A DNA stretch of 48,545 bases from Nodosilinea sp. LEGE 06152 (lineage in GTDB: Bacteria; Cyanobacteriota; Cyanobacteriia; Phormidesmidales; Phormidesmidaceae): positions 78,732-127,276 of the forward strand of contig NZ_JADEWR010000002.1 in NCBI RefSeq assembly GCF_015207525.1, written 5' to 3'. Made by a program: the position numbers and the translations under genes. Below the pieces are notes generated by a model. That model saw only the letters and a list, made by a program, of their open reading frames with translations, was not told the DNA's origin and searched no databases. Below are positions 1 through 8,682 of the stretch, piece after piece (the first letter of the stretch is position 1; each line of letters starts with the position of its first letter).

Positions 1-50
1 GTGGATGGGTGGATGTAAACATGGAGTGGCTTTCCCTGGGTAGGGATAAG

Positions 51-70
51 AAATCTAAAATCTAAAATCT
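51..70. repeat. 7-bp AT-rich tandem repeat
   Basis: Three consecutive copies of a unit close to AAAATCT lie upstream of the first gene. It is a simple-sequence tract, and no function can be assigned. The first ~20 bases of the window also hold a G-rich GGATGGGT-type tract like those at other gene ends here. Confidence 0.6.
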
Positions 71-163
71 AAAAATTCCTGGGCCTCCAGGCTCTTCACT
101 GACAAGGTGCTGCGCGGGAGAGCAAAGTTGTTTATGCTGTCGGTGAAGTCTTTAGAGAACGCT

Positions 164-337
164 ATGGAACTGCAAGTGATTCGCGATCGCATTGCCACGA
201 TTCGCTCCAAGCGAGAGGCGCTGATTCAGCTTCTCGAACAGCCTGACTTGGGCACCCTGCGCATTGACGTCAACCAGGCGATCGAAGAAATGGACGATCT
301 GCTGGAAGAATTTGACCGCACCTTCCCGATGGGATGA
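164..337 (+). CDS. small helical hypothetical protein
   Basis: I do not recognise a named family. From ATG 164 the product has 57 residues, almost entirely predicted helix: a basic N-terminal half (RDRIATIRSKREAL) and an acidic C-terminal half rich in Glu and Asp, ending FDRTFPMG. It has no membrane segment or cysteines. In-frame starts also exist at 134 (ATG) and 107 (GTG). I prefer 164 because the amphipathic pattern begins there and the upstream residues look non-coding, but the ribosome site is weak for all three. It lies 146 bp upstream of a ferredoxin gene on the same strand. A functional link is unproven. Confidence 0.55.
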   Translation: MELQVIRDRIATIRSKREALIQLLEQPDLGTLRIDVNQAIEEMDDLLEEFDRTFPMG

Positions 338-483
338 CCCAGTGAGATGATAGGTTGAGATTTGGATCGCGACGATCAAATTTAGGTTCAGGGGGTGAGC
401 TTTGCCGCTAGGGCAGCTTAGGCTTCTGAACTCGACTTGCCACTGTCATTACCACTACTCACTTCAACTCCGCCCGACTCACT

Positions 484-801
484 ATGGCCACCAGCTACAC
501 CGTCGAAGTTCACCACCAAGGCACGACTCAAACCATTACCGTACCCGAAGATCAGACTATTTTAGAGGCGGCTCAGGCGGCAGGGCTAGATCTACCCACC
601 TCCTGCGGGGCCGGGGTCTGTACCACCTGCGCGGCGCTGGTGCTAGAAGGCGAAGTCGAGCAGAGCGACGGCATGGGGGTGAGCACCGAGCTGCAGAATG
701 AAGGGTATGCACTGCTGTGTGTGGCCTATCCCCGCTCCGACATCAAGCTGGAGACCGAAAAAGAAGACATCGTTTACCAAAAGCAGTTCGGCCAGGGCTA
801 A
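484..801 (+). CDS. plant-type [2Fe-2S] ferredoxin
   Basis: This is a 105-residue soluble electron carrier of the photosynthetic ferredoxin fold. The cluster ligands are visible as Cys41, Cys46 and Cys49 (pattern CX4CX2C in SCGAGVCTTC) and Cys79 (ALLCVAYP), the spacing of plant/cyanobacterial ferredoxins. Residues 1-35 form the beta-grasp start and the acidic C-terminal part carries the usual partner-binding Glu/Asp. It may be PetF or one of the minor paralogues; several occur per cyanobacterial genome, so I leave the symbol blank. Family knowledge says it would receive electrons from photosystem I and pass them to FNR or other reductases. It starts at ATG 484 and is followed by an inverted-repeat element. 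Confidence 0.93.
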   Translation: MATSYTVEVHHQGTTQTITVPEDQTILEAAQAAGLDLPTSCGAGVCTTCAALVLEGEVEQSDGMGVSTELQNEGYALLCVAYPRSDIKLETEKEDIVYQKQFGQG

Positions 802-804
802 GCC

Positions 805-936
805 GTAGGGTGGGCACTGCCCACCACCAACCGTTTTCAGGAAACGAGGTACGGCTAACGATCTAGGTCTACCAATTTAGGCAAGCCTGATCGTTGCATT
901 CTTGCGTTGTTCAGCGGTGGGCAGTGCCCACTCTAC
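805..936. repeat. inverted-repeat element (MITE-like)
   Basis: Near-perfect inverted arms of about 23 bp (805-828 and 914-936) bound a 132-bp unit. Each arm contains the self-complementary core GGGCACTGCCC or its reverse. It sits directly behind the ferredoxin stop codon. It could act as a transcriptional barrier or be a non-autonomous mobile element; no target duplication was established. Confidence 0.6.
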
Positions 937-973
937 CTCGGCTGAGTAGGGTTTCGACAGGATTGGTTAACTG

Positions 974-1162
974 ATGGCGTTAGCAACTCACTTCATCACC
1001 ATCGACATAAGCCTGGAGAAGACAGGCGGGGATCTGGTCAGCATCATTGAAGCGGCTCTGGCTGAGCGGGGGGAACCCCTGCGCTGGGCTATCACTCAGG
1101 TCAACGCTGCAACCCAAACCGCTACTGTGGAAGCGGTGGTGACGACCCTTTATAACCCTTAA
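974..1162 (+). CDS. small hypothetical protein upstream of DUF3326
   Basis: A 62-residue protein of unknown function, beginning MALATHFITIDIS and ending TATVEAVVTTLYNP. The pattern (beta strand, helix SIIEAALAERGEPL, two more strands) suggests a small alpha/beta domain. It has no membrane segment or cysteine. Only two bases separate its stop from the next ATG at 1165, so the two genes are almost certainly co-transcribed and probably translationally coupled. That tight coupling and the clean fold pattern are the reasons to call it real. I cannot name a family. Confidence 0.65.
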   Translation: MALATHFITIDISLEKTGGDLVSIIEAALAERGEPLRWAITQVNAATQTATVEAVVTTLYNP

Positions 1163-1164
1163 CT

Positions 1165-2298
1165 ATGAGCCAGGCTGCCCCCCAAGCTGCGACTAGTCGT
1201 CCCTACACTGCGGTGCTGGTGGTGCCCACGGGCATTGGCGCGGCGGTGGGGGGTTATGCGGGAGATGCGCTGCCGGTGGCGCGAGCGATCGCCTCGGTGG
1301 TCGACACCCTGATTACTCATCCTAATGTTATGAATGGGGCGCAACTCTACTGGCCCTTGCCCAATGCTTACTACGTCGAGGGCTACGGGCTAGACCAGTT
1401 TGCGGCGGGGCGCTGGGGGCTGCGCCCGGTACACCGTAACCGCATTGGCCTGGTGCTGGATGCCGCCATTGAAGACGACCTGCGCTGGCGGCATCTACAG
1501 GCGGCGGACGCGACGCGAGCCACCCTGGGGTTAGAGTTGACCGACTACGTGGTGACCGATGCACCCCTGGGGGTTGAGCTGCGCCGCGCCGAGTCGGGGG
1601 CCACCTGGGGCACTATTGGGCGGCCCGATAGCCTGCTGCGGGCGGCGGAGCGATCGCGCGCTGCCGGAGCCGAGGCGATCGCCGTAGTAGCTCGATTCCC
1701 TGACGATACTGATGCCGACGCTCTGCAAGACTACCGCCAGGGGCACGGGGTAGATCCGCTGGCCGGGGCTGAGGCGGTGATCAGTCACCTGGTGGTGCGT
1801 ACCCTGGGGTTGCCCTGCGCCCACGCCCCGGCCCTCAGCCCGCTGCCGCTGGACACCTCCATTTCGCCCAAGTCAGCCGCCGAAGAAATTGGCTACACCT
1901 TCCTGCCCTGCGTGCTGGCCGGGCTGAGCCGGGCACCGCAGTTTGTGGTTGGCCCCAGGTTAAGTGGTTTTGGAGGTGGTTTTGGGGCCAGCTCTAGCGC
2001 CACCCTATGGGCCGACCAGGTCGATGCCATTGTGGTGCCAGCTAGCGCCTGCGGCGGCAGCGCACTGCTGAGCCTAAGCCGCCGGGCGCTGGCGATCGCC
2101 GTTGAAGCCAACACCACGGCCCTGGCGGTTAGCCCAGAAGCCCTAGGTATTTCTGCGGTGCGGGTGGGCTCTTACCTGGAGGCGGTGGGGCTACTGGCAG
2201 CCCATCGGGCCGGGGTTCACCCCCAGGCGCTAACGGCCCAAATGCCCCAACTTAAAGAGTTTCACCCTGTTGCGGAGGTTCACCCTTTGGGCAGATAG
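1165..2298 (+). CDS. DUF3326 family protein
   Basis: A 377-residue protein matching, from memory, the DUF3326 family of cyanobacteria and plastid-bearing eukaryotes. Features are an N-terminal strand and Gly-rich turn (VVPTGIGAAVGGYAGDALPVARA), a central HPNVMNGAQLYWPLPNAYYVEG block, and a Gly/Ala-rich C-terminal half (SGFGGGFGASSSATLWADQVDAIVVPASACGGSALL, given here in two pieces: SGFGGGFGASS and VVPASACGGSALL). The alternating strand/helix pattern suggests a cytoplasmic Rossmann-like fold. Its biochemical function is unknown to me. It follows the 62-residue gene by two bases. Length is consistent with a full-length member. Confidence 0.85.
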   Translation: MSQAAPQAATSRPYTAVLVVPTGIGAAVGGYAGDALPVARAIASVVDTLITHPNVMNGAQLYWPLPNAYYVEGYGLDQFAAGRWGLRPVHRNRIGLVLDAAIEDDLRWRHLQAADATRATLGLELTDYVVTDAPLGVELRRAESGATWGTIGRPDSLLRAAERSRAAGAEAIAVVARFPDDTDADALQDYRQGHGVDPLAGAEAVISHLVVRTLGLPCAHAPALSPLPLDTSISPKSAAEEIGYTFLPCVLAGLSRAPQFVVGPRLSGFGGGFGASSSATLWADQVDAIVVPASACGGSALLSLSRRALAIAVEANTTALAVSPEALGISAVRVGSYLEAVGLLAAHRAGVHPQALTAQMPQLKEFHPVAEVHPLGR

Positions 2299-2545
2299 AA
2301 ACCCCAAGCCCGCTTTCTACAATGAACCAGGAGGAGGCCGATTGGGATTCAGTGGTCAGCTGTTACCCAATCACCGCGTTAACCCATTCTGGAAAAGCAA
2401 CAAGCAACAGTTTTAGCCTGCCCGGACTGCACCTCGCCTAGATAGTGCCTACTGCTGCTATCGTCAATGCCATCAATCGGCTGTAGCGATCGCGACCTGG
2501 TAAGCTGACTTGGCCTAGCCTCCGCTGTTGTCACAGGATCACGTT

Positions 2546-2977
2546 ATGCCAAAACGCACTGTCAACGTCTTGCTGGTCGAAGATGACGAAGTAGACGTGA
2601 TGAACGTACAACGGGCTTTCAAGCGCAACCACATCGATAACCCTCTCTACATTGCCAACAACGGGTTAGACGCACTTTCGATGCTGCGCGGCAGCGACTC
2701 CGAGCCTCCCTCTGTGCCGGAGCATCGGCGGTTGGTGCTGCTCGACATCAATATGCCGATGATGAACGGGCTAGAATTTCTGCAGGAGTTGCGCCAGGAT
2801 GCTGCGCTGCGATCGACCCCCGTGGTGGTATTGACCACCTCTGATGCCGACCAGGATCGGCTGGAGGCCTACCGATTAAATGTGGCGGGTTATATCTTAA
2901 AGCCAGTGACTTTTGCTACCTTTGCAGAGGTGATGGCGTCGCTTAACCAGTACTGGGCACTGTGTGAAATTCCTTAG
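2546..2977 (+). CDS. single-domain response regulator (Rcp1-like)
   Basis: A 143-residue CheY-like receiver with no output domain. Visible landmarks are the acidic pair in LLVEDDEVD (residues 9-17), the phosphoacceptor Asp67 in LLDINMPMMNG, the Thr switch in VVLTTSD, and the conserved Lys-Pro in ILKPVTF. This layout matches the Rcp1 group that accepts phosphate from phytochrome-type or hybrid kinases. An in-frame TTG exists at 2528, but AGGA at 2535-2538 is ideally placed for ATG 2546. The histidine kinase gene begins 49 bp downstream on the same strand, so the two are likely one signalling unit in the cytoplasm. The signal is unknown. Confidence 0.9.
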   Translation: MPKRTVNVLLVEDDEVDVMNVQRAFKRNHIDNPLYIANNGLDALSMLRGSDSEPPSVPEHRRLVLLDINMPMMNGLEFLQELRQDAALRSTPVVVLTTSDADQDRLEAYRLNVAGYILKPVTFATFAEVMASLNQYWALCEIP

Positions 2978-3026
2978 ACAGACCCATTGGCAGCCGCCGT
3001 GGGCCGGGGGAACAGGGGCTACACGA

Positions 3027-4268
3027 ATGGGTAAAGTGCTGGATATTTTGCTGGTAGATGATGATGCAGTCGATCGCATGGCCATTTGCCGGGCTCTAGA
3101 CCGCGCTGACCTATCGGTACAGGTGACAGAGGTTAACAACGCCGAAGAGGCGATCGCTCACCTAAACCATTCCTCCTACGACTGTGTTTTTTTAGATTAT
3201 CGCCTGCCCGAGCAGGACGGGCTATCGCTAATTCGGCAGTGGCGCGCCGAGGGGGTAACGATTCCGCTGGTGGTGCTGACCGGCCAGGGCGATGAGCAAA
3301 TTGCCGTCGATTTAATGAAGGCCGGAGCCAGCGACTACCTGATCAAAACGCGGGTGTCTCCCGATCGCCTGGCGCTGCTGTTGCGCAATGCCCTGCGGGT
3401 CTACGAGGCCGAACAGCGGGAAGCCTCCGCCCTGGCCCAGCTCCAGCAAACCAACATTCTGCTGACTAAGCAAAACGAAGAGCTAGAAGATCAGCGCCGC
3501 TACATTGAAGACCAAAACTTCAAGCTGATCGAGGCCTACCGGGTGAAGTCGGAGTTTTTGGCCACCATGTCCCACGAGCTGCGCACGCCGTTAAACGCCA
3601 TTTTGGGCTTCTCGCAGATTCTCGACAGCCAATCTAAGGGACCGCTCACCTCCCACCAGGCAGAGATGGTCAAGCGCATTTTTACCAACGGCAAAAACCT
3701 GCTGAGTCTGGTCAACGACATTCTCGACTTGTCGAAGCTAGAGGCCCAGCGGCTGACGTTGACCCCAACCTCCCTCGACCTGCACAGGCTGGTCGAGGCA
3801 ACGCTATCGGACCTGCGATCGCTGGCCGACGGCAAGACCCTAACGCTCAAAAGCGACCTCAACCTCAGCGATTCCATCGTCATCAACGACGAGCATCGCC
3901 TGCACCAGGTGTTGGTCAATCTGGTTTCTAACGCGATCAAGTTCACCGACCGGGGCCAGGTGCGGGTCAGCATTACCGAGAGCGGGCCTAGCGACATCAC
4001 CGTCACCGTCGAAGATACCGGCATTGGCATTGCTAAAGAGCAGCTGCCCCACATTTTTGAAGCCTTTCGCCAGGTCGATCAAACCATTCGCCGCCAGCGC
4101 CCCGGCACCGGCCTGGGGCTTGCGATCGTGCATTCCCTCGTCACGGTCATGGGCGGAACGGTGGCCGTCAGCAGCGAGCCAGGGCAGGGCACCACCTTTA
4201 CCGTTACCCTACCCCGACAGATTGCCGCACTGCCTTCAAGCGAGACCTTTGGCATTGAAGTTTGGTAG
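3027..4268 (+). CDS. hybrid REC-histidine kinase
   Basis: A 413-residue cytoplasmic kinase. Residues ~5-120 are a receiver domain (DDD at 11-13, phosphoacceptor Asp57 in FLDYRLPEQDG, Lys107). A coiled coil spans ~125-175. HisKA follows with His183 in MSHELRTPLN, then HATPase_c with the N box (VNLVSNAIKF), G1 (EDTGIGIA) and G2 (GTGLGLAIV). There is no membrane segment or sensor domain, so input probably arrives by phosphotransfer or protein contact at the N-terminal receiver. The start is ATG 3027, preceded by AGGGG at 3014-3018; an in-frame ATG at 2964 overlaps the response regulator and is unlikely. Partner: the Rcp1-like regulator just upstream. Confidence 0.9.
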   Translation: MGKVLDILLVDDDAVDRMAICRALDRADLSVQVTEVNNAEEAIAHLNHSSYDCVFLDYRLPEQDGLSLIRQWRAEGVTIPLVVLTGQGDEQIAVDLMKAGASDYLIKTRVSPDRLALLLRNALRVYEAEQREASALAQLQQTNILLTKQNEELEDQRRYIEDQNFKLIEAYRVKSEFLATMSHELRTPLNAILGFSQILDSQSKGPLTSHQAEMVKRIFTNGKNLLSLVNDILDLSKLEAQRLTLTPTSLDLHRLVEATLSDLRSLADGKTLTLKSDLNLSDSIVINDEHRLHQVLVNLVSNAIKFTDRGQVRVSITESGPSDITVTVEDTGIGIAKEQLPHIFEAFRQVDQTIRRQRPGTGLGLAIVHSLVTVMGGTVAVSSEPGQGTTFTVTLPRQIAALPSSETFGIEVW

Positions 4269-4453
4269 CCAACCCACCGCCGCGCCCAGTCAGCAGCGTC
4301 GTTGCCCCAGGCTCCGCCATCGGGGTCGCATCTTCACCCTTTAGTGACCGACAGCGGCGGTCAAGATGTAGCCTTCACAAACTTCAGCAATTTGCCTGTG
4401 GTTTTAGCTGGCAACGTGGGAAAATGAAGGGCGCATTTCTTGGAAAACTGCCT

Positions 4454-5728
4454 GTGAAAGCTCTTGTGGTCGGCAACGGTGGCCGTGAACATACCCTGGC
4501 CTGGTCGCTACTGCAATCGCCCCGCATTACGGAGGTGGTCTGCGTGCCCGGCAACGGCGGCACCGCCACCCTACCCCACTGCCGCAACCTGGCCATGAAC
4601 ACCGACGCCTTTGAGGGTATCGCGCGCTTTGCTCTGGTCAACAACCTGGAGCTAGTGGTAGTTGGCCCCGAGCAGCCCCTGGCGAACGGCATTACCGACT
4701 ACCTGCAAAAACAGGGGCTCAAGGTATTTGGCCCCACCCAGGCCGGAGCCCAGATTGAGGCCAGCAAAGCCTGGGCCAAGGCCCTGATGGTAGAGGCAGG
4801 CATTCCCACTGCCAGGGCAGAGGTTTTTACCGACGAAGCGGCGGCTCTAGCTTACCTAAAGCAGCAGGGTGCCCCCATTGTGGTGAAGGCCGATGGGCTG
4901 GCGGCGGGCAAAGGCGTTACCGTAGCGCAAACCCTGGAAGAAGCCAGTCAGGCGGTGCGCGATGCCTTTAGCGGTCGGTTTGGCGACGCCGGCCACCAGG
5001 TGGTCATCGAAGAATGTATGACCGGGCAGGAGGCCTCGGTGCTGGCCGTCACCGACGGGCAAACCATTCGCCCCCTGGTGCCCGCCCAGGATCACAAAGC
5101 CATCGGCGAGGGCGATACCGGGCCAAATACCGGCGGCATGGGGGCCTACGCACCCACTCCAGTAGTTACGCCGGAGATCATGGCGCGGGTGCAGAGCGAG
5201 GTGCTAGAGCCTGTGATCGCCACCCTGCGCCGCCGGGGCATTGACTATCGCGGCGTGCTCTACGCCGGGCTAATGATTACCCCCACAGGCGATCCCAAGG
5301 TGGTGGAGTTCAACTGTCGCTTTGGCGACCCTGAAACCCAGGCGGTGCTGCCCCTGCTCGAAACGCCCCTAGACGAGGTGATCCTGGCCTGCATTGAGGG
5401 GCGGCTCGATGAACTAGAACTCCAGTGGAAGCCAGGAGCCGCCGCCTGCGTGGTGGTGGCCGCCGAGGGCTACCCCGACACCTACCCCAAGGGCATGGAG
5501 ATCTTTGGGTTTGAGGAAGCTGCCGCCACCGGAGCGCTGGTGTTCCACGCCGGTACCCGCCGCAAGGGCGACAGCATTGTGGCCGATGGCGGGCGCGTGC
5601 TGGGGGTCACGGGACTGGGCGACACCTTCGAGGCGGCGATCGCCAATGCCTACGAAGCGGTGGACAAAATCTGCTTTGAGAATATGGTCTACCGCCGCGA
5701 CATCGGTTACCGGGTGATGGGGAGATGA
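4454..5728 (+). CDS. purD: phosphoribosylamine--glycine ligase
   Basis: GAR synthetase, the second step of de novo purine synthesis: phosphoribosylamine + glycine + ATP to GAR. The N-terminal fold begins with the family hallmark ALVVGNGGREHTLAW. ATP-grasp motifs follow (VVKADGLAAGKGV, QDHKAIGEGDTGPNTGG, EFNCRFGDPETQ). From GTG 4454 the protein is 424 residues, the usual family length, and the first residues align with typical PurD starts. An upstream ATG at 4424 would add ten residues; the open frame extends even further upstream but reads as non-coding. It overlaps nothing and follows the kinase gene by 185 bp. Cytoplasmic housekeeping enzyme. Confidence 0.95.
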   Translation: MKALVVGNGGREHTLAWSLLQSPRITEVVCVPGNGGTATLPHCRNLAMNTDAFEGIARFALVNNLELVVVGPEQPLANGITDYLQKQGLKVFGPTQAGAQIEASKAWAKALMVEAGIPTARAEVFTDEAAALAYLKQQGAPIVVKADGLAAGKGVTVAQTLEEASQAVRDAFSGRFGDAGHQVVIEECMTGQEASVLAVTDGQTIRPLVPAQDHKAIGEGDTGPNTGGMGAYAPTPVVTPEIMARVQSEVLEPVIATLRRRGIDYRGVLYAGLMITPTGDPKVVEFNCRFGDPETQAVLPLLETPLDEVILACIEGRLDELELQWKPGAAACVVVAAEGYPDTYPKGMEIFGFEEAAATGALVFHAGTRRKGDSIVADGGRVLGVTGLGDTFEAAIANAYEAVDKICFENMVYRRDIGYRVMGR

Positions 5729-5744
5729 GGGGATGAGGAAATGC

Positions 5745-5845
5745 AAAATTCAAAATTGACAGTTCAAAAAATCTTGACTGCGGCTTGGCTTGGTCTAAGC
5801 CCATTGCCTCCGCAGGAAAAACCTTGAATTTTGAACTTTGAATTC
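5745..5845. repeat. AT-rich imperfect inverted repeat
   Basis: Arms resembling AATTCAAAATT (5747-5767) and its complement (5824-5845) flank ~55 bp. The element fills the gap between convergent purD and the DUF3598 gene. It is probably a dispersed cyanobacterial repeat that can form a long hairpin, and could help terminate both transcripts. Confidence 0.4.
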
Positions 5846-5888
5846 TTCCTCTTCTCCACCTTCCTCACCCCTCCACTCCCCACCTCCT

Positions 5889-6764
5889 CTATAGCTTGCG
5901 CTCCGTCACCAGGGTCAGGCTTACCCAGGTTCCCTGAGCACTGTAGGTGCGAACTAGCCGCTGTCGCAGGGTGGGGCTAATCAACCAACCCACTTCTAAA
6001 AAGAACGGTTGCCCCGGCTGAATTTCGGTCGGAAAACTGGCCGACGCCCCCCCCGGTAAGCAGAGCACGGTGACCGGCTGGCTGCCCTGGCTAAACTGCA
6101 GGGTAGAGCCAACCACCCGCCCTTGGGACTGAATCGCCGGACTTTGGCCAAAATTGAGGGTTTGGCTCACCGTTCCTGGCCCTGCCTGCCGAATTTTCAG
6201 TCGGGTTGCCATTGTCTGCGGCGGCTGCAAATCGGGGAACACGGTTTCTGCTTCCCCGACCCAGGTGCCCAGAAGCTGCTCAACAGACAACTCGGGGCGG
6301 GGCGTTGGGTCAGTGCCCGCTAAGTATTCTCGAATTAGCGTCAGGCTGCCCAGGCTGGGCTGCTTCGGAAAAATCAGGGCCAGGCGCAACCGCTCGGTAC
6401 CGTGAATCAACCCCAGCTCGGCCCCAAACTCGCTCACCGGACTGCGCTGAATCGACCCCTGAGAAAACGCCCCGGTTCCACAGAACAGTACCCCCCGCCC
6501 CAGGGAGCTGTACTCCAGCACCGTTTCGCTGGGCGGCTGATCGGGGGGGCGTTTGCGAATGGTCTGGCGCATGGTGTTGCCCCCGTTCAAGGGCGTCAGC
6601 GCCACCTCCGAAGGCGTGTCTTGCCGCACATCTCCGCTAGGAGATAGCTGGGTGAAAGAACCTACCCAAACGCCCTGGTTTTTGAGCAGTCGTTGCCATT
6701 GGGTCAAAGGGGCGGAGGCCATAGAGCCAAACCACGTTAAATGACTAAAGTTTGGCGCTGGCAA
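5889..6764 (-). CDS. DUF3598 family protein
   Basis: A 291-residue protein resembling the cyanobacterial DUF3598 family, which is thought to adopt a lipocalin/calycin-like barrel. Hallmarks seen: WQRLLKNQGVWVGSFTQLSP near the N-terminus, the TMRQTIRKRPP segment, and a second-domain GTWVGEAETVFPDL block at ~170. A duplicated barrel arrangement is suggested by the two WVG(S/E) starts. There is no signal peptide or membrane segment. The likely start is 6764; an internal Met at 6722 (MASAPLTQWQRLL) is also plausible because the conserved region begins just after it. Function unknown; the calycin fold suggests ligand binding, which is inference. Confidence 0.75.
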   Translation of the reverse strand: MPAPNFSHLTWFGSMASAPLTQWQRLLKNQGVWVGSFTQLSPSGDVRQDTPSEVALTPLNGGNTMRQTIRKRPPDQPPSETVLEYSSLGRGVLFCGTGAFSQGSIQRSPVSEFGAELGLIHGTERLRLALIFPKQPSLGSLTLIREYLAGTDPTPRPELSVEQLLGTWVGEAETVFPDLQPPQTMATRLKIRQAGPGTVSQTLNFGQSPAIQSQGRVVGSTLQFSQGSQPVTVLCLPGGASASFPTEIQPGQPFFLEVGWLISPTLRQRLVRTYSAQGTWVSLTLVTERKL

Positions 6765-6838
6765 GGGTTTATGGTGTTAGGTGGCAGGTTTGGGGTCTGA
6801 CCTTGCACCTGCAACCCTGAACCGTAAACCCTTTTCCC

Positions 6839-7345
6839 CTAGCCCTGCATCTGGCTGACCAGGTGGGGCAGCTCAGGCAAAATCAGCGCCTTCATAGCCA
6901 GGGTGACGGCGTTGCTCGACCCCGGCAGCGAAAAGATTAGCGTCGATTGGTAGACCCCAGCCACGGCGCGGGACGCGATCGCCCGCGAGCCAATCTCCTG
7001 AAAGCTGAGCTGCCGAAAGATCTCGCCAAAGCCGGGCAGGGTTTTCTCCAGCAGGGCGGCGATCGCATCGTAGGTGGTGTCGCGCGGGGCAATGCCCGTG
7101 CCGCCTGTGAGAATAATGCAGTCTACCTCAGCCCCCTGGGCCAGGGTTTGACACAGGGGGCCAATGCGATTGGGCTCGTCAGGGATGATCCGGTAGTCGT
7201 GCACCCGATGACCCGCCTCGGTGAGCAGGGCCTGAATGATCTGCCCACTGCGATCGCTCTCGACGGTGCGGGTATCGCTAACCGTGACCACTGCACAGCG
7301 CACGGGCCGCGACAGTGTCTGGGAGTGGGCCTGGGGATGGGCCAT
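6839..7345 (-). CDS. moaB: molybdenum cofactor biosynthesis protein B
   Basis: A 168-residue MoaB/MogA-type enzyme, which in the family adenylylates molybdopterin before molybdate insertion. Visible motifs: CAVVTVSDTRTVESDRSG at the N-terminus, the family signature LTGGTGIAPRDTT, LPGFGEIFR, and SLPGSSNAV. The length fits MoaB of bacteria. The gene lies 12 bp downstream of psb28 on the same strand and is probably in its operon. The pairing of a photosystem gene with a cofactor gene is likely positional rather than functional. Cytoplasmic. Confidence 0.93.
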   Translation of the reverse strand: MAHPQAHSQTLSRPVRCAVVTVSDTRTVESDRSGQIIQALLTEAGHRVHDYRIIPDEPNRIGPLCQTLAQGAEVDCIILTGGTGIAPRDTTYDAIAALLEKTLPGFGEIFRQLSFQEIGSRAIASRAVAGVYQSTLIFSLPGSSNAVTLAMKALILPELPHLVSQMQG

Positions 7346-7357
7346 AGCTGGGAGACG

Positions 7358-7693
7358 TTAGCTCTTGGTGAAGCCCAGACCGTTTTGCTCGGCGTAGCGG
7401 TTCATAAACCGCATAAAGCGATCCCACTCGGCTTCGCTCTTCATGACGTAGGTGGCCTCAATACCCGCTGGTTCGCCGTTGACAAACTTGCCGTTGACGT
7501 CGCGGCTCGTCATCTCGCCCTCTTCATCGACCAGATACATGCCGGTGATTTCAACCCCATCCTGCTGGGAGAGCGCCTGGGGGTGGTCAAAGTAGAAGGT
7601 AGCCGTACCGTCTGAGCCATCCTTAGCGCGGGTGAGGCGCACATCGGGAATAACGGGTTCTGCAATACCACGGGAAAATTGAATCTCGGCCAT
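7358..7693 (-). CDS. psb28: photosystem II assembly protein Psb28
   Basis: A 111-residue protein matching Psb28 throughout: [57 protein letters not shown] and the C-terminal NGLGF. In cyanobacteria Psb28 binds the cytoplasmic face of PSII assembly intermediates containing CP47 and protects the immature acceptor side. There is no transmembrane segment, as expected. It is first in a two-gene leftward operon with moaB. The presence of this gene places the host among oxygenic phototrophs. Confidence 0.97.
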   Translation of the reverse strand: MAEIQFSRGIAEPVIPDVRLTRAKDGSDGTATFYFDHPQALSQQDGVEITGMYLVDEEGEMTSRDVNGKFVNGEPAGIEATYVMKSEAEWDRFMRFMNRYAEQNGLGFTKS

Positions 7694-7811
7694 GCCAAAG
7701 GTCCTAATCTAAGAATGCCATTTATTAAGGTTTATTCTCGCACGTTAACGGAACTGGATCAGTCACCCCTCCAAACTCCACTCCCATCCCTCTCCCACCC
7801 ATGCACTCCCC

Positions 7812-8498
7812 TCACGGCGAATCCCCCATCGGGTCCCCCATCGGGTCACCCATCGGGTCTCCGGTTAGCACCGTCAGCGATTCCGCCAGGGCCACGGCCT
7901 CCTTGGGGGCAACGTCTTCGCAGCTCTGCAAGTTTTCAAACAGAGCGCCGATGTAGGTGGCCCCAACGAGCCGGTAAGCACCGGAGCTGCCCATCAGCCA
8001 GTCGGTGAAGAGATTGGATTCAGGAAACTCGGCGCTGAGATCGGCATCGGTAAAGGGGCCATAGTTGAGGCCGTAGCCCTGGTCGCCAAATAGCGGCGGC
8101 TGAATGGGCAAACGGCTTTCGGTAGCAGGCATGTCGCCGACGCCTGTGGCGGCAAACTCCACAGCGAAGCACTGGCCGCTTTCGCTTTGATAAACCACTA
8201 GATACCCAGGGCCAGCTTCGCTCTGGTCAACCCGCATTTCAACGATCGAAAACGACGGCGGCACCTGGCCCGGCACCACAACGTCGACGCCCAAGCTGGT
8301 GAGCTGACTGGTCTGGGTCGGCGACATCTGCGCCAAAAAGGACCCGTCGGGCGGCGGCGGTGGCCCGTCTGCCGGGGCATTGAGGGGGGTTGAGGTGTCG
8401 GCGGCAGACTGCTCTGTGGAGCCGAGTTGCCCGTCGCAGGCGGTTAGGCCCGCCGCCAGCAGCAGCACGGTGGCTGCGATCGCCGTTTTGGTGGTCAT
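7812..8498 (-). CDS. lipoprotein with C-terminal GDPM repeats
   Basis: A 228-residue predicted lipoprotein of unknown function. The signal peptide (MTTKTAIAATVLLLAAG) ends in the lipobox LTAC with Cys21. A Pro/Ser/Ala-rich linker with a PPPPPD run follows, then a globular domain (about 65-210) containing SGQCFAVEFAATG and LQSCEDV, whose cysteines may pair. The C-terminus is three exact GDPM units followed by GDSP, produced by a 12-bp DNA repeat at 7823-7858. It stands alone, transcribed leftward, upstream of the psb28-moaB pair and 118 bp from psb28. It probably faces the periplasm. Confidence 0.75.
   Translation of the reverse strand: MTTKTAIAATVLLLAAGLTACDGQLGSTEQSAADTSTPLNAPADGPPPPPDGSFLAQMSPTQTSQLTSLGVDVVVPGQVPPSFSIVEMRVDQSEAGPGYLVVYQSESGQCFAVEFAATGVGDMPATESRLPIQPPLFGDQGYGLNYGPFTDADLSAEFPESNLFTDWLMGSSGAYRLVGATYIGALFENLQSCEDVAPKEAVALAESLTVLTGDPMGDPMGDPMGDSP
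7823..7858. repeat. 12-bp tandem repeat x3 inside lipoprotein gene
   Basis: Three adjacent 12-bp copies of CCCCCATCGGGT (the third has one change) encode the GDPM repeats at the extreme C-terminus of the lipoprotein. Copy number is likely to vary by slippage. Confidence 0.9.
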
Positions 8499-8682
8499 GG
8501 TGCTTGGTTACTCTGCAAACAATACTTTGCGAACGGGGCCGAAGCTATCTTATCGCGATGCCCAAAGCCTAACCGGAGCCTTGACCTGCGACAGATAGAG
8601 CCGGAGGGTCTGGCCCGGCCGTTAAAACCGCCAATCGAGGGTAAACCTGTGGCATGATAAACCCCTGTTGCCCTGGAGCCTG

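Noticed and set aside
402..701. 99-codon open frame overlapping the ferredoxin gene
   Set aside because: It is a shadow frame with Arg/His-rich low-complexity sequence; the ferredoxin in the other frame is unambiguous.
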